Assembly (NCBI RefSeq): GCF_036370855.1
Contig: NC_088100.1
Span: 33,368,563 to 33,432,562, forward strand
From: Dromaius novaehollandiae
Taxonomy: Eukaryota > Chordata > Aves > Casuariiformes > Dromaiidae
Length of the DNA: 64,000 nucleotides
Direction of reading: 5' to 3'
Below are positions 33,801-48,300 of this stretch, in pieces (within the stretch, counting starts at the first letter, position 1; each line of letters begins with the position of its first letter). The notes under the pieces were generated by a model. The model saw nothing but the letters and a program-made list of their open reading frames with translations. It was not told the DNA's origin and made no database searches. The position numbers and the translations under genes are program-made.

Positions 33801-36800
33801 GCCAATCATGTAAGACTGCTTGTATAGTCAATTGAGAGAAACAGGCACCTCCAGAAGATGATTCATATCATTCAAAGACAGGCATTTAAGATACGTAATA
33901 GATATCACTCTTTAGAGTCATTTGTATACATGGATTATTAAGGAAGGTAGCCAAACTCAAGTTTAGAATCAGAGTTTCAGATTCAAAAATTACATGACAT
34001 GATCCCATCCCACACTTCTACTCTGCATGCAGATACCTAATCGTTCCATACTGAGTTTTTCTGAAGCTATTGAATTTTGTATAGAATACTCAATTTCCTA
34101 TTGGAATAGGAGATGAAATGCAATACTCTGAACCTGCGAGCATCCCTAACCAGGTTAACCTGCCTTATTCTGTGGCACAAGGAATATCTGTAATTAGGTC
34201 ATATTAAGTTACATACTTTCAGTCAGAGATTGAGAGGACCCTTGTTTCAGAATATCTATTGCCAAGTATGTAGAACTCAGAGTTTTAGTCTCCTTAGGAA
34301 GAGACAGGGCTTTAACCTTCCTGTCACATCCTACTGAATGTCCTAAGCATAAGAGTATAAGGAGACTAACAAGAAGGTTGCTTTCTCATTGGTTGAATGA
34401 ATAATCAGTTTTCGGCTGTAGGAGCATTAGAGAAGTATGAACTGGTAGAAAGAGATCACAGTATGACATGCGTGTGGTTTGGGTATATTAGAATATACTG
34501 TATGCCTTTTTACAGCATTATATTGTTATATGTTCTCCTCCTTGCATTACCACTATCACCATATCCTCTACACAGTACTATGAGATAATTCAGAGCTCCA
34601 TTTTTTTTTCATTTCCTTTTGCAACAATGGGAGCTGTATATCTATATATCTGTATATCTAACCCACTGTCCCCACAAAATGGTCTCCCATACAAAATACC
34701 CATTTCTATTGGTTGAAAAAACTCTTTTGACAAATCAGAAAATTTGCTTCCCGTTAGATGGGCAAAAGCTAAAATATATAAAAACATCTAAGTATTAGGC
34801 CTGTACAGTAAAGATGAGTTTGAAACAAGGTACTGAAGTGACTGGTGTTTCTCTCATTGTGCCACATAACTCTGATACGTCATTATACTGTGCTTTATTT
34901 CCTCATCTAAGCACAGCAGAAGTTGTGCAGAACCCCATCTGCAATGGGGAGGCAGTAATGAATCCTCTTCTGCTCTGCTCAAGTTAAAGGGCCTGACTTT
35001 CAGGCAACCTAAAGCAGGGGTGTCTCCTCTGAGTGCAACTGAGCACTACCAATATACAGACATTTCAAATTTGGCCCACTTCTGCCAGCTGAAAGGAAAG
35101 CATGCACAATCAGTGGTACTTTTCTTTGACTAGACTAGGATCTGATCCCTTCAGTGTAAAAGATATTGTCAGTAAACCATTATTTCGAGATAAAAAACTC
35201 TGCTGGTTCTTTCTTAACTGAGTTTTTGTATGTGACTGTATGAATTACACAGTAGCGACGGTGCACCATAGCTATTTCCAAGATTGAATTGATGTCAAGC
35301 TTGATGGGACTCACGGAATTCATAGAATCCCTAGAAGTCAAAAAAGTATGTGTTAAATAATGTACATTTGTGCAGCTTTGTAGTTTGCCTTTGGGACACG
35401 GAGTGTGGATTTCATAGAGGTTATCAAAGACAGTTTGAAAATGCCTATCATCACTGATTGCTGACAAGCTCTAGAATGATTAGTTCCAGTCTAAAGCTGG
35501 CATGAGGGCAAATAACACAAGTGGCTACAGGTCTATGTACAGGCAATGACTCTGCCAAAACTTGCTTTTTGTCTTTTTCTATATCATGCTTTGTATGTCA
35601 TCTGCAGAAAACCTATATGAATAAACCAGGGAAGAAGTTCATCAGGGAAGCCATTTTTAATTAGGTCACAGATGCTTCACAGTGCTTTTAGTTTGTGAGT
35701 ACGGGAAAAATGCGTAGTGTGAGATTTAAAAACAAACAAAATCAGAAATGGAAACCACCAACAATTCTGGCTTCATTTACCATCTCAGGCCCACTGATTT
35801 TTATAATCATTTGGGCTAGTTCACTTAGTTAAACCATTCAGCATAGCATTAAAATACAGGTCCAGCTCCCCAGCTGCACCAGAGCAGAGTTGATTTCTGT
35901 GTCAGCCATGCCACTTACTCTTTGATGGCACCTCAGGGACCCTTTCCCATCCCTACCAACCTCTGGATTACTTCAGAGTGGGGCGGTTGGAGGGGGCACA
36001 CCACGCAGCCCAAGAATTCACCTACTCCAGAGTGATGAGGAGTGATAAATGACCCACGGTTTGTGACATTACACTGGTATAAGATGGCACTGAAGCATGT
36101 TATGCTTTGTAGTATGTGAGTTTCAGAGAAAACTTTGTAAGCAGTTAGTACACATAGATACAGTTTCTGGAATTAGAGGCCTGATTTATTTTATCTTGTT
36201 GCCTCCAATATTCACTGTCACAGGCTTTAGGTCACCATGGGACAGCCTTATCATAATGTTATTTTATTCTGAAGAAAACATGATTTAGTAATGCCTGTAA
36301 AAGTCCCTCATTTATCTCCTCAGTATCTTCAATGCATTAACTGTACTTGCCATCTGAATAGAGCGTGCGAGATGGCAAGCTGAAAGCGATGAAATTCTAC
36401 TACTAGTGACACAGAAGAGCTAACATGGTATATTATCATATAGGGAAAATTTTTTCCTGGTGCAGTTATGACAGAGAAGTTGAGTTATGTTTTAACCAAT
36501 AATCATAACAAATGTTCATTTCAGGAATCTGATACAGTGACCAAAATTATCTGTATACAGTGAGCATATTCCATATTCCAGATTAGCCTGTTCCATTTTA
36601 TAACTTGCCATGTTACAGCTTAAAGTACCTGATAGCTTGAGTACAGCCAGCCTTTGGTGTGCCCTGGAAAGACACTGCTGTTCTTTTATACCAGTGTTTG
36701 AGCAAGTCAAACGAACCAGTGGCATCCAAATGGGTTCACTTCTGCCTTGAATAAAGAGATGACTGAATAAGTACATCATTGTCCTTTTGCATGTGACAAA

Positions 36801-39800
36801 GTGGTCCAGCAAAATACTGATGGTAGTGTGCTTTACAACACAGTACAGTACAATGAGTGCTTTCTCCTAATTCAGTACATCATATCCAAGAGTTTGCTTG
36901 CATCAAGATTTGGGAGGAATCTCCAGAGGCATTTGTCAAAAAAATGTTAGGTGAGCTGGTAAATTCCAATATTTGGGGTGAATAAGGGAGTGCAAGTTTC
37001 ATGTGCATTGATCATTGGCATTGCTATTAAATAACACTAAAAGCAAAACTAAAAGAAACCCAGTGTCACCATAATTACAGATAAAACCAGAACTGACAGT
37101 AGATAAAGCTGTTCAAATACATTGTCACCTAAAGCTCATTATGAAGCAAAACACAAATCAGGAAACAGGCAAAAAAGTTTGGCGGATTCTGGAGTCAGCA
37201 GGCAGAGCTGAGGATGGACAGAAAAGGACTGTTCCAGGCCAGTGACAGGAAGCAAAGAGCAGCTTCCTTGCTGAGCCAGTGCAGCTTATTCAGAGGACAG
37301 GAGGATCCCTATCAAGAGGATAAGAGCAGCAAAGCAATATACTTGCTTGATCACAGTCACAGCCTGAAAGAACCATATTCATCCTACAACAGAAATGTGC
37401 AGAATGTAAGAAAACAGAGACATTTTTTTACTGTATGAAATTGGATGAAAAAGGACAGAAAATAATTGCTTTTTCTTGAGAACATTAAAACGATGGTATT
37501 TCCTGGCTTGTGGTGCTTTGTAGTGGGAGGCTAGAATTTAAGACCAAGAGATAATGTTAACATTGCAATGGCCACAGAAGAAAAAGCATGATACATGTTT
37601 GCATGCACTAACAAATTTTTCAAAGGAATCAGGATGAAATCAAAATAAAGACTGCAAGACATGCATGAGTAGCAATATTGAGTGTTCTGGATTTTGAGAG
37701 AGATTTTTTTAAGAGAGCTGGCTGAAACTCTGATGTAAGCAGTTCACAGTCATGCAGGTGTTTGCAATTTCTAGGAATGTAATAGATCTTCTCCCTGTGC
37801 TGCTCCAGATGAAAATAATGAATAATTTTTGCATTACCTTTCAATGAAATTTGTCAGCCTTTAACACCACTCATAGTTGTCCTTAAGCAGGGATAATTCT
37901 GTAGGTTTGAGGACATGCCAGAGTGAAAAATATAGCATCCATTCTAGTGTAAGCATCATATTAAAACTGAAAAGATACAGTGGAAACAGCTCTTTTCAGC
38001 GCTGTTGGTTTGAGCAGACACAGCAGTGGGACATGTTTATAACAGCTTTGGTGTTCTTTCATTTACATTACAAAGGAATGCTTTTGGCAGAAAGACAGCG
38101 TAAGCAGTATTCATTATTCCTTTAAGGCTCTTGATAATTCAGTATGTTAATATACCACAAGCTATTAATGCCAACAACCATCCACCAAGATATAAATTAA
38201 ACCTGGTTCCAGGATTAGTATTTCTTTATGCAATTTTGAGAATTAATGGGGATCAGAGCTCAGACCGGGAGGCAAAAGCTAGTGATGGCTGATATGTTTG
38301 TGAGATGTTCTGGGCCAGAGAGAAAACATCAGTAACTGAATAAAATGTATGAAAGAAGTTGTGATTCGCATGCTGGATATGTAAACAATGAAAAATGAGA
38401 AAAGTGCTTCAAACTGACAAAATCCTCAAGAGGAATCCTCAAGTGCATCTCTGAAGTCTGGCTAAGATACAGAAAGGAGAGGTGGACTTCTCAAGTAACT
38501 TTAGACATCTACAGTGCGGGTGCTATGCCCCTAACTGGTTGCCTCCCTTACAATCATTGGAGAAAAACTGAAACTTTTAGGTGATGGTTCACTTCATCGT
38601 AACATAGACATTTAAATTAGGTCAGATGAAGGGCCTCTTTCCTTGCCTTCTTTAAAGAGGGAGATCAACTGACTTGCTCACATGTAGGCATCAAGACTAA
38701 AGTTGTCTAAAGCTACCCAAGAAAAAATCCATCTTCAGTGCCTGGACATTTTAGCACATTTTAGTAGGCTGAGCTTGTTCTGCTAGGCCATCTGACAAGT
38801 GACTGTCAAAATCAGCTGGTTTCAAGGACTCTTGCAAAGCCTGATCCTGCCAGGAGGGTAGCTGCATACTGTAATGATGTCACGCAGGGGTCACAGCACA
38901 ACTCTCAGCGCCCAACTTTGCTGTGATAAATTAGGTGGCAAGTCTCCACAGGCTTCCTCTGTGGGGAATGAAGAGAGAGAGGGGACTCTCTTACCAGGAG
39001 AGTCAGAACTGTAATCTAACTTGGGTGCTTTGAGGGTGCATCCATACTAATGCTTGGACCAGGAGTGTGCTTTTGAAGCAGACGTCCTGGTCCTCCCCGC
39101 TTACTGGGCTTTGATTCACATTATTGGTTCATTCATTCTCAGAGCACATGAACTTTATCTTTTTTAGATAAACTAAACTGAAAGATGAAGCCCACGAGGG
39201 CTGCTAATGCACTCCAGTGGCAATGGGCATCCAGTCCATGAGACCAGGCTCTGACTAGTCTGAAAAAAAAAATCCCTAACATGTTTATCAAGTGGTTGTC
39301 AGGTCCTCAGCACTGATTGTTTTGCTCTACAGGTCTGCTATTAGTTTGCACTAATTGCTTTTGTAAACATCACTTGAATAGCTCTTGGAAGAGCCCCTCG
39401 CTCTATTGACTATTGGAGGAGTTTAGGAAGACCAGACTGCTAAGTTAGTGTACTTATAAGTAATGATACGAATAACCACCAAACATATTCTACGCCACTT
39501 TTGCCAAATTCAAAGTTAAAACAAAGGAAACATCCACTAAACATAAGCTGAAACAAGTTCAGTACAAGACTTGAGGTAGTGAATTAACTGAGAATACAAA
39601 ATACCTGCTGATATCTGATTACTCTTCTAGGCTTCCTAAGTGAGCATATCTGTCTGAGATTGCTGGTAATTTCAAAATACAGCTACCCATGGGATTTCAT
39701 TTATAGCAGTACAGCTCTAGGACTTCATCCAAGCAAGGACTTCTAGTAAAATAACTGTGATATTATTACCTACAGGCTAATATGTCTGCAAAAGAGCAAT

Positions 39801-41200
39801 ACAAATGGCAAAACAATGCATAAAGACCATTTCCGTGCTATTGACCTAGTTGAGTGCACCAGTTACTCCAATGAGAAGTAATACTGCACGCTGATAATAA
39901 GTTACTGCATCATTGCCAAAGTCCCAGTATGGAAGAAAATACTTAGACTAAATCATTAAACTACAAGATGGCACAAACACTTGATGAGAAACACCACTAG
40001 ACAGGCAAAACTGGGCTCTACCAAGATGATCTGAAGCATACTGAAATCAGCTTAAAGACATTCTTGGATTTCCATTGGTTTTGGATCAAACCTTCGGCAA
40101 AGGTAGACTTGGGCATCTGCTCCAAGGGATTGTTACAAGACTTGCTTCAGATGACATTATCTAAGAGTGCCTTCATTGCTTCACAAGCTTTAAGGTCTTC
40201 ATACATGCAATGTATTTGCTATTGCATATTTTCAAGGAAGTTACAAAACCCTTATCTTTCCTATGAACAAATGGATCATTCACTCTCAGGAAAAAAAAGG
40301 TAACATTTTACATTCTTTGTTTTTTAATCATTTTGATTTAAAAAGCTAGATTTGGCACATTTCTGTAGGTACATTTTTTTAAGACTAGTAAACTGTTTCA
40401 ATCCTTCACAGTTTGATCTCAGTATGTGGTTAAATCTGAGCTTTCTCAGGAAGGCTGCTCTAACAAAAATTTTAGCTAAACTGCCACCAAAGCATCAAAC
40501 TTAAAAAAACCCACTTTTTTGAAGTACATTCAAACCAGGATATCTCATCAGTTGTTTGCTCTGTAAAACAGGTGTATAATGGAAAAAATATACAGAAAAT
40601 GATGATGTCAGTCTCTACACTTACAAACATTCAAACTTTATTGTGGTGGTCTTCCAAGACTGCATTTATCCTGTCTGTGGTTTTTAATGCTATGTTCTAT
40701 AAAGGACTTTTTTATTTTTTTCATACTACACACAAAACTAAAGAGACACAATTCAATATACCCCTTAATAGCTAATGTTCTTTAAAAACTAAAATAGCAG
40801 TCCTTGTGATCTTTGTTCAAAATATTCCTACTTACACTCAAATAAAATAAGATGGGAGATGAATACAATTGCAGCTTCTCTGCGTGGCAAGAAGACAACA
40901 CAGACAATTATGGTCGTCGGTGGGTGTCTCTAACATGGTTTCATACACTGATGTGATACTGCTTCTTTATTCTCTAACTCTCCCCATTCATTTGCAAAGG
41001 AGGCATACATTAAAATAACCAAGCATTATTCTACTGAAAGCTTTTCTTTCCTCCAAGAATGGAGAAGACTAGCAAAGCTAAGCAATATAACAATACAGAA
41101 AAAATCATATGGCTTCAGATGTGAACAGGAATTTACATCCTTCTCCATGCCTACCTTTCATAACAGCAGCATCAATCTTGTTCTCCTTGTAAATTAACCT
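30900..41200. other. Intergenic DNA, little recognisable
   Basis: AT-rich sequence without supported genes. Phrases around 33097-33420 and 34985-35160 resemble very old amniote repeats ('cttaggcatccaa', 'gattccaatggaagc'), too decayed to delimit. A 9-bp inverted repeat (CAAGGTAAT ... ATTACCTTG) sits at 31687-31718. Confidence 0.55.
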
Positions 41201-41229
41201 ATTATTTCTTGTATTAAAGTAACATCCAC

Positions 41230-41320
41230 TGGTCCCAATCAGGGACTTATTGTGCCAGGCCCTGGGACAAAGCCATCACAAGCTACCTTCCTGACCTTGA
41301 ATAACTGACTTGAAATCTAA
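41230..41320 (-). repeat. L2/MIR-type 3' end relic
   Basis: CCAATCAGGGACTTATTGTG, then CCAGGCCCTGGGACAAAG, and TTCCTGACCTTGAATAACTG follow the same ancient template as the relic near 22.0 kb, more diverged. Confidence 0.45.
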
Positions 41321-43395
41321 GCTTGTGTAAGCACTGCTGCAAAAGTCGTATAGCGTATGTGAGTACAGCACCATTGTCTTCGCCCACAAGTATGCTTGTA
41401 AAATTAGCTCTAAATTAAGACAAAATGCAACAAAGTAATGTGACAATTGAACACCGGGAGAGTGGGAGGGCAGATGAGATGAGTGACACTGAGAAAATGG
41501 TGCATTTTCACTTTGATGGGCTGCACACAGAACATGCAGGACGTGGGGATGGATCTCTCAGTTTCTTGAGCCCAGAGTTTACCTCAGGTGCCTGTCAGGC
41601 ATCAGCAAAGGTCTGTGAGATGCCATCGCCCTGCCTATGCAATGCTATCTCTCCATAGCATGTGACGTGCCCATCAACACCAGAGCTCTGCTCCGAGGGC
41701 TCAGACCACAAAGTCCAACAGCAGAGCTGGAGTAGTTCCCCTGCTGCAGGTGGGTTTGCTTGCTGCCAAGGTAAAATGTTTGCTTGCAGGTTGACACCAT
41801 CACAAGACCCATAAAGTACATTATACCAATGTGCTAGTGATGCCTACCCCACTGCCCCGATGGACAGCTCCTGGTGTACCTATTCCCTGCTAAGCTGACT
41901 CACTGGGTACAAAGTGAGACACAGTGATCAGTTAATGTGACGTGCATGAAAAGGCACTCAAAATGACAATAAAGCATTGACAATATATTGTAGTAAATGC
42001 TAGGGCAACCCACAGGATGTAACTGAGTGCACGCTGTGTAGGATCTCTGCCTACTTGGCCCAGCTACTGAAAATTAGATTTGTACCACTGCCATACCAAT
42101 TTTTTTGCCCCTAGTGATTTGTTAACTGTGCACAGATCTAGAGTGAACATTCCTCAAACGCTAGTCAAGAGTTGGTTTTATGTCTACACTTACTGAAACA
42201 GGAGTGTACAACATTTGCAAGGCTGTAGACACCCATATTTGAGGCATCAGTCTCAAACTGAATCCCGCCTACTTAGCCAGAGTATTTTTGACAATTGCAT
42301 TCTATAGGATAAAAAATAAAAAGCATCGTTGTCTAGATTTTACTTTCATCACACACCGTTGGTTTGATGGGTTGTGGCAACTAGTAGTGAGTTATTCACA
42401 GAAAAAACATATTCTAAATAAGTTTCACACAAAAAAGAACAGGCTTCCTTACTTTTTAGAAATTTTACAAAATATTCCTCCTTTTCTTTTATCCATGCTC
42501 AATGACAGTTGTGTTTATGTAGTACCTCTCCACTGAAATGGTCCAGTGTCATAAAGCCTCAAAAATTCAACTGTAGTTAGACAGCTGCTAAGCTGAGACT
42601 GGTACCATCCTGACCCTGGCTGACTGTTTATATTCCCCCATGCATCTATACCATCTGCTATTTTCGTTTGGTTATGCCAAGATTATCCATCATTTGGGGC
42701 AAGGGAATGCCTTTTATTTTATGGCTGTTCAGGGCTAAAGGAATAGGTACTACAGGAATACAAATCACCAGTACCACAGTGTCTGCAACGATTTATGCTC
42801 CCCTGAAGCTTTCCTCTTCTGCATAAGACCTGAAATCCTTACAGACTTTTTTGAAGAGGTGTGTACTTTTTTAACACTTGCACCTCCAGTAGCTGTTGAA
42901 AATGATTTAGGATAATCAATCTTTTAAGCTTTATTGCTGAGCATCGATATACTCAGCAGGAACCAGGACCACTAATTATTTTCTTTAGATTAGCAATAAG
43001 TGTTGTCAGGTGCTCTTGTCAACCAAAAACAGCAAAGGTAAATTGCTGACAATTATGTGAGGGAAGAACTGAGCACAGAGCAACCCGGCGGGCAGGTTTC
43101 GTTCACAGGTTAAGCAGGTAGATCAGGAAACAGTCTGAGGCAAATGCAGTAGATGTCACTTTCATTTCAAAAGCTTTCTGCTGGTATTTGTGAGTAATTA
43201 CATCCAATAATTCTACAAGGAGGAATCTTTGTGAAATAGCTCACATTAATGAAAGTACAGTATCTATGGTTACCAAACAAACAGGTAGAGGAAGCAAAGC
43301 TGAACCACTGCTCTGGGCACTGTACACAATTTTTAACACTGAAAACCTAATTTTAGCTTTTCAAAGTGCAGCCACCCACATTCCCTATTTGCAGT

Positions 43396-43437
43396 ATGTA
43401 TATATATGTATCTATCTGTGTATGTATATATATATAG
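43396..43437. repeat. TATG/TA microsatellite
   Basis: Imperfect GTATATATAT, GTATCTATCTGTG and GTATATATATATA units. Confidence 0.9.
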
Positions 43438-44644
43438 CAGGATGGGGGGAAGACAAAGGCAGCAAAGAACACCTTTCCCCAGGGAACTTATGCTGCCACA
43501 AAGGGGAAATGGGTGCCTTCATTTTCCCCTGAGGATTTCTAAAGAAGTGCAAGCTGTTCCCTGTAAGGGTATGTCTATATTGCAGGTTTACGTAATAGTG
43601 CAACCCTTCTAGACAAGCTCAAATTAACCTTAAGACTAGTAAGCATAATACCAATAATAGTGAATCAGCAGCAACACAGAACTTGGCCCACGGTGAAGCT
43701 GGGTAAATATTTAAGCAGTTAGTCCACATTGAACTTGGCACAAAATGGCCACATAGTTGCTGATCTAACTGGTGTATTGAAATAGTGTGGGGATAGTTTA
43801 GTGGGCTGTAGCACCGCCTGCATGGGGGTGTTGTAAGGAAGAGGTTGCCTACTGCAGAATTTCCCAAGCCCTTAACACCTCCAGTCAACAACAGCCTGGC
43901 TCCATCCATCCCCAACAGGGATTCAGTCGTGGTACACCTGCACAGCTGCATTCACATCTTTGATGGCAATGTGGACAAGCTTTAAAACCTATACCTAGGC
44001 TGCCCAGAAAGTGCTCTCCAGAGTGGCCCTGAGCATGGCCCATTTCACCTCTTTCCCATGTTGCTGTCTCATAGCCAGCCCCCAAACGCTCACATCAGCA
44101 CAGTGTTTGACGCACTAGCAGACAAGTCACCGTGGGTGTTTGGGATCCTGGGCTATCTGGGCAGCATGCCTGCCTGTGCCTTAGTGCACACATGCAGGGT
44201 CATCATGGCTTCTTTGATATACAGCATAGACACATGCTCTGAGGCTGCAGTTCAAGTTAGTAATCTAGGTTTCCTCTTCAGTCACAAGAAGCAGGCAGCA
44301 TCATGTCACTCATCCTAGGCACCTCTCTAACACAAGACCTTTTGAAAGTGTCTATATTTCTAAGTGAGTTGTCTGGACTCCCTCTGTAGACTAGCTGTCT
44401 GAGAGTTGGTCTCTAGAGTTAGGTGAGGTGAATCCCATTCCTTACTACCTACCATTTCCTGAAGGTGGAACAGGCTGCTACCAGTTTTTCCCTAAGACTC
44501 CTTTCTCCAAAAGGACAGGAGGACAGTAGTGGCTGCCTGGGAAATCAAGGTAGAGCTGGCTTCTCTGCTCTGACACCTGCTTCAAGATGGAACTGTGTCC
44601 AATGCCATGGAGATGTTCTGGGGTATCTGAGATGTCCAGACAGG

Positions 44645-44945
44645 GCTGGCAGACGTGACACAGGATTTATGAGACTCCTGACCTTTTGGAGCAGCAGCTG
44701 GCAGCCAGGATGATTGCACTAGAGCATCCCAACTAGCGCTGGACATGTAACCGTGTCTATCTGTGAGCTGGGTGGGTGAGCTACCCCTGGAGCTGAGGCA
44801 TATACAGCCAAGAGATCCTGGAGATTGACTCAGCTCAACCAGGACAGGCAACAAAAAGATTGGCACAGCACTGGCATATATGACACAGAATTTAATGGAA
44901 ACTCATATCCTTCTGGAGTGGCAGCTGGAGGCGAGGCAGGATATC
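44645..44945. repeat. Diverged direct duplication, about 223-bp spacing
   Basis: The block with GGCAGACGTGACACAGGATT, GACCTTTTGGAGCAGCAGCT and GGCAGCCAGGATG near 44647-44711 recurs as GGCATATATGACACAGAATT, ATCCTTCTGGAGTGGCAGCT and GGAGGCGAGGCAGGAT near 44873-44942. Similarity is obvious but far from identity. Confidence 0.6.
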
Positions 44946-45301
44946 TAGGAAATAAAGAGACACTAATGCTTAGGCATCTGAATTGATGCCATTGATTCTT
45001 GTGGCTTCTGCTGGCTGTTACTGCAGAGTCAAAGCATTTTGCAAGAAATTAAACTAAAAACTGTATCTGTTTCCATCCACCTGTTTCCAAGACATGGCAC
45101 ACAGTTTAGTCGTCTATTTTTTTCTTTAAAGTCTTTCAAGACATTAGTAGACTGCTTCATTTAAGATCAAACAGGGATGGCTGATGAGACACCAGTGGCC
45201 TTTCGGATCAAAAGAAAGAAGCCAGACAGACCTAGGGCAGCAGATGCCTGCTTTACACAAGTGAATCAATTCCAAAACATGTTTACCTCATGGGGAAGAT
45301 G

Positions 45302-45349
45302 TGTATAGTTTTAATATTTATTTTGTATATAGTTTTAATATTTATCTTA
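45302..45349. repeat. Short tandem duplication, AT-rich
   Basis: GTATAGTTTTAATATTTAT at 45302 recurs after a few bases as GTATATAGTTTTAATATTTAT, with near identity. Confidence 0.9.
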
Positions 45350-48300
45350 AAGATACAAGACAAATCATTTTCATTGCGAAAATGAAGATAAAACAATATA
45401 CATTTAGCTTTGGGGCACAGAGGGCTTCAATTTCTAGGTTATTCCAGCACAATCATGTCTGAACTTATTTGTAATATGAGCAAAATAATGGGAATTCAAA
45501 CCCAATTTCTTTCCAACAATGAAAAGAAAAATGCTTTCTTTATTCAAACCAGTAAGCAGGCATCCTGCAGGAAGGAAACTTTTTCTGTGCTAGAAGTAAT
45601 ATTAAACCAAATGGAAGATTTAAGAAAAAATTTCAGAGTAAGGAAAAAAACAACACTTACTACAGACACTGGTATGAAGTTTCATCTTAACCACTAGAGC
45701 TCAAGAAAAATGAATCATGGTAACTCTCTCATCTTGAGAAATTTATACATCTTATAATCCCCAAAGGGAACAATTGCATCTGATAAAAATCTTTAGACTA
45801 AAATTAGAAAGAAACAATAAAGCTGACAGAACTGCCTGAAATTCATATTTTAGGAGAGAGTTATTAGAAAGCCAGCATAAAGTACCTCTTAATCATACTC
45901 ATCATGTACCTATTTGCAGTAAATTCAAACAACTGTAGTTTTATATACCTCTGTAGACTTTATTTTATTGCTTACTTGCTTAGTAAATTTAAAGTAGGTA
46001 TATTGGCAATGTGTCTAGTGTGTCACCTAGAAAAGGTAACTTTCTATCACTCATTATGAGCCTGCTTTAAAATTTCCAGTCCTTGGAGCCAAATGCATGG
46101 CTTTGCAAAATTCAAATTATTGGTCAAATCATTAAAAAGATCTATCTTCAAAGTATTTTTTACTCTCAGTGCAGTCATCTGAATAACTCTGGCTGCAAGT
46201 TCACTCAGAAGTTTTAACCAGTGGTAGGCAAGATCTTAATATAGGAATCAGTGATAAAGCGATTTCATCACTTCCAATATTAATTTCAAGAGTATCTGTG
46301 AATATGAGCTAAACAAAAGGTGTATATATACTACTAGGTAAAACTTGGCAATACTTTGTGAAGAAATTGTAGTGAACAAATAAAATACTGAGTGATATGC
46401 TATAATTACACAAGAGTTAATTTCTGTCAGATTCTAGTAAACATTTAGTTAACTTCTACATGACTTTTCCAGGAAAGAGAAACCACTAAAAAGCTTATTA
46501 CAAGATACCATTTGGTGCAAATAGTAAGTAAAAGGCTTTGCTGGTATATTAAACTTTTCTGTTAGTAGCAATTTTAAAAAAATCATGTAGAAGTTAAGAA
46601 TCTCTAAATCCCCAAATCCCCTGAACCTTCCCGTTCCCCCCAGAAAAGACTGACAAACATGGACTCCTTCCCAATCCCACTTGCTAAAGAATGAATAGTG
46701 CTAACACTGCCAGAGCAGGATATGAGAAAACATGCAACAGTTTCCATCAGGCCCCACAAAGTCCAGTGTCAGATGTCACAAAGTTTCCAAGCTATTTCAC
46801 AGAGTTTCAACAAGCAAAGGGAAAAATTAATTCAGTGTTTAAAAATTAAACATTCAAGTTCTCATTGTAATTAGTATTAAAACAGGATGGAGAATTTACA
46901 TAAAGTCTGACAAGGGGCTTTTACAGCGCCAGCAACACACAATAAATTATTTTTAAAAGACAGTTATTATTTCAAATGTTCAAAAACTTCTGACAAGGGA
47001 CTAATTCATAATACAGGATTGCTGGTCCTGGTAAAATGGGTACCATTGTCTCTAAAAGCCTAAATTATTGGGAAGATGCATTATGTTGTCTGCTTTCAAC
47101 TATATTTAACACTGCTTTATTATTTAAAAATACAACTTTGAAAGAAAGATGACAAGACCTAAATTTATTTGGCCCAGAGGAATAAGAATTAAAGGAAACA
47201 GCATGATAACTATATAAATAGTCACAGAAAAAATAATGAAAGGAAGGGAAATATTTCCACTGAGGATTACTTGCACAGTGTAAATGGCTAAAGCCAAAAA
47301 AGAATCGGTTTAAGCACTGTATTAGGAAAAAGTGTTTCTGAAGACATTAAGGATAGAATGGACACTGTGACTGCTTTTAAAGTGAATCAAGAAGAAGATA
47401 AGTAAATACAATGCTGCAGTGGAAAACAGCATTCTCCCCCTTCTACATCTCCCTTCTAGGCAGGTAAAGAGGTTTTTTTCAGTCCTTTCCAGCCTAATTT
47501 TTTGTGTTTTGCCATATGACTTTCAAAGTCAGAGGAAAAGAGAAATAGTTAGCCTTTGCATTTTCTCATGAGTCCCTAAAATAATGTCAATTGTTGAAAG
47601 ATTACAGGATTAGAAGCTCTCAGGAACTTCTATTCTCCAATTTTACCCACTTCATGGACAAAATTAACCATCAGAGAAGATGTCTTAGCTTCTAGAGGGC
47701 TTTCAGTAAGGTGTTCATATAGATGAGAGAGGTAATGAAAGCACTACAGTACCTGCCAGTGTACTTGGCCAGTGCAGGACACTGAACCTACGTAAAAGAA
47801 GGTACACAGTATCCTGCATATCAGAGGTGTTAAAGGAACTATCATAGAGAAGGTTTTGAGAAACCAGTGAAAAAAATACTAGACATGGACTATCAACTCA
47901 ATCCATAGGTGTGGGGGGGGAGATATTCCAGGTGGGAGGATATCCTAAAGAAAGCCTAAGTTTTAGCTTATATAGAAACACCTGCAGTTAGTCCTCAGAA
48001 AATTTATTTGCATTTTGTTAGATGTACAGGGTTTTCCCTGCATATTTAGTTAAAATTAATAAGCAGGTTATTCTCTCATAAGAACAATGCAACAAAATCA
48101 ATTGCTATATTTTATTAACCTCAAAAAGAGCAATGTCATTGCCTTCCCCAGTACATCTGCCACAGGAGTATAGTGCCCCCCCCTGCTCCCAACAAGTTGG
48201 CATTTATGGAGAAGTAATGCTCAAAAAAGATGTCCTGGAATGAACTGCAAACACAAAGGCTTGGCTTCTCTGCTTATACAAAGCAATATCATCCATTCCT

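Noticed and set aside
43566-43582. Possible terminal end of a sauropsid DNA-transposon fragment (GGGTATGTCTATATTGC)
   Set aside because: No matching inverted end or target duplication found; kept only as a note.
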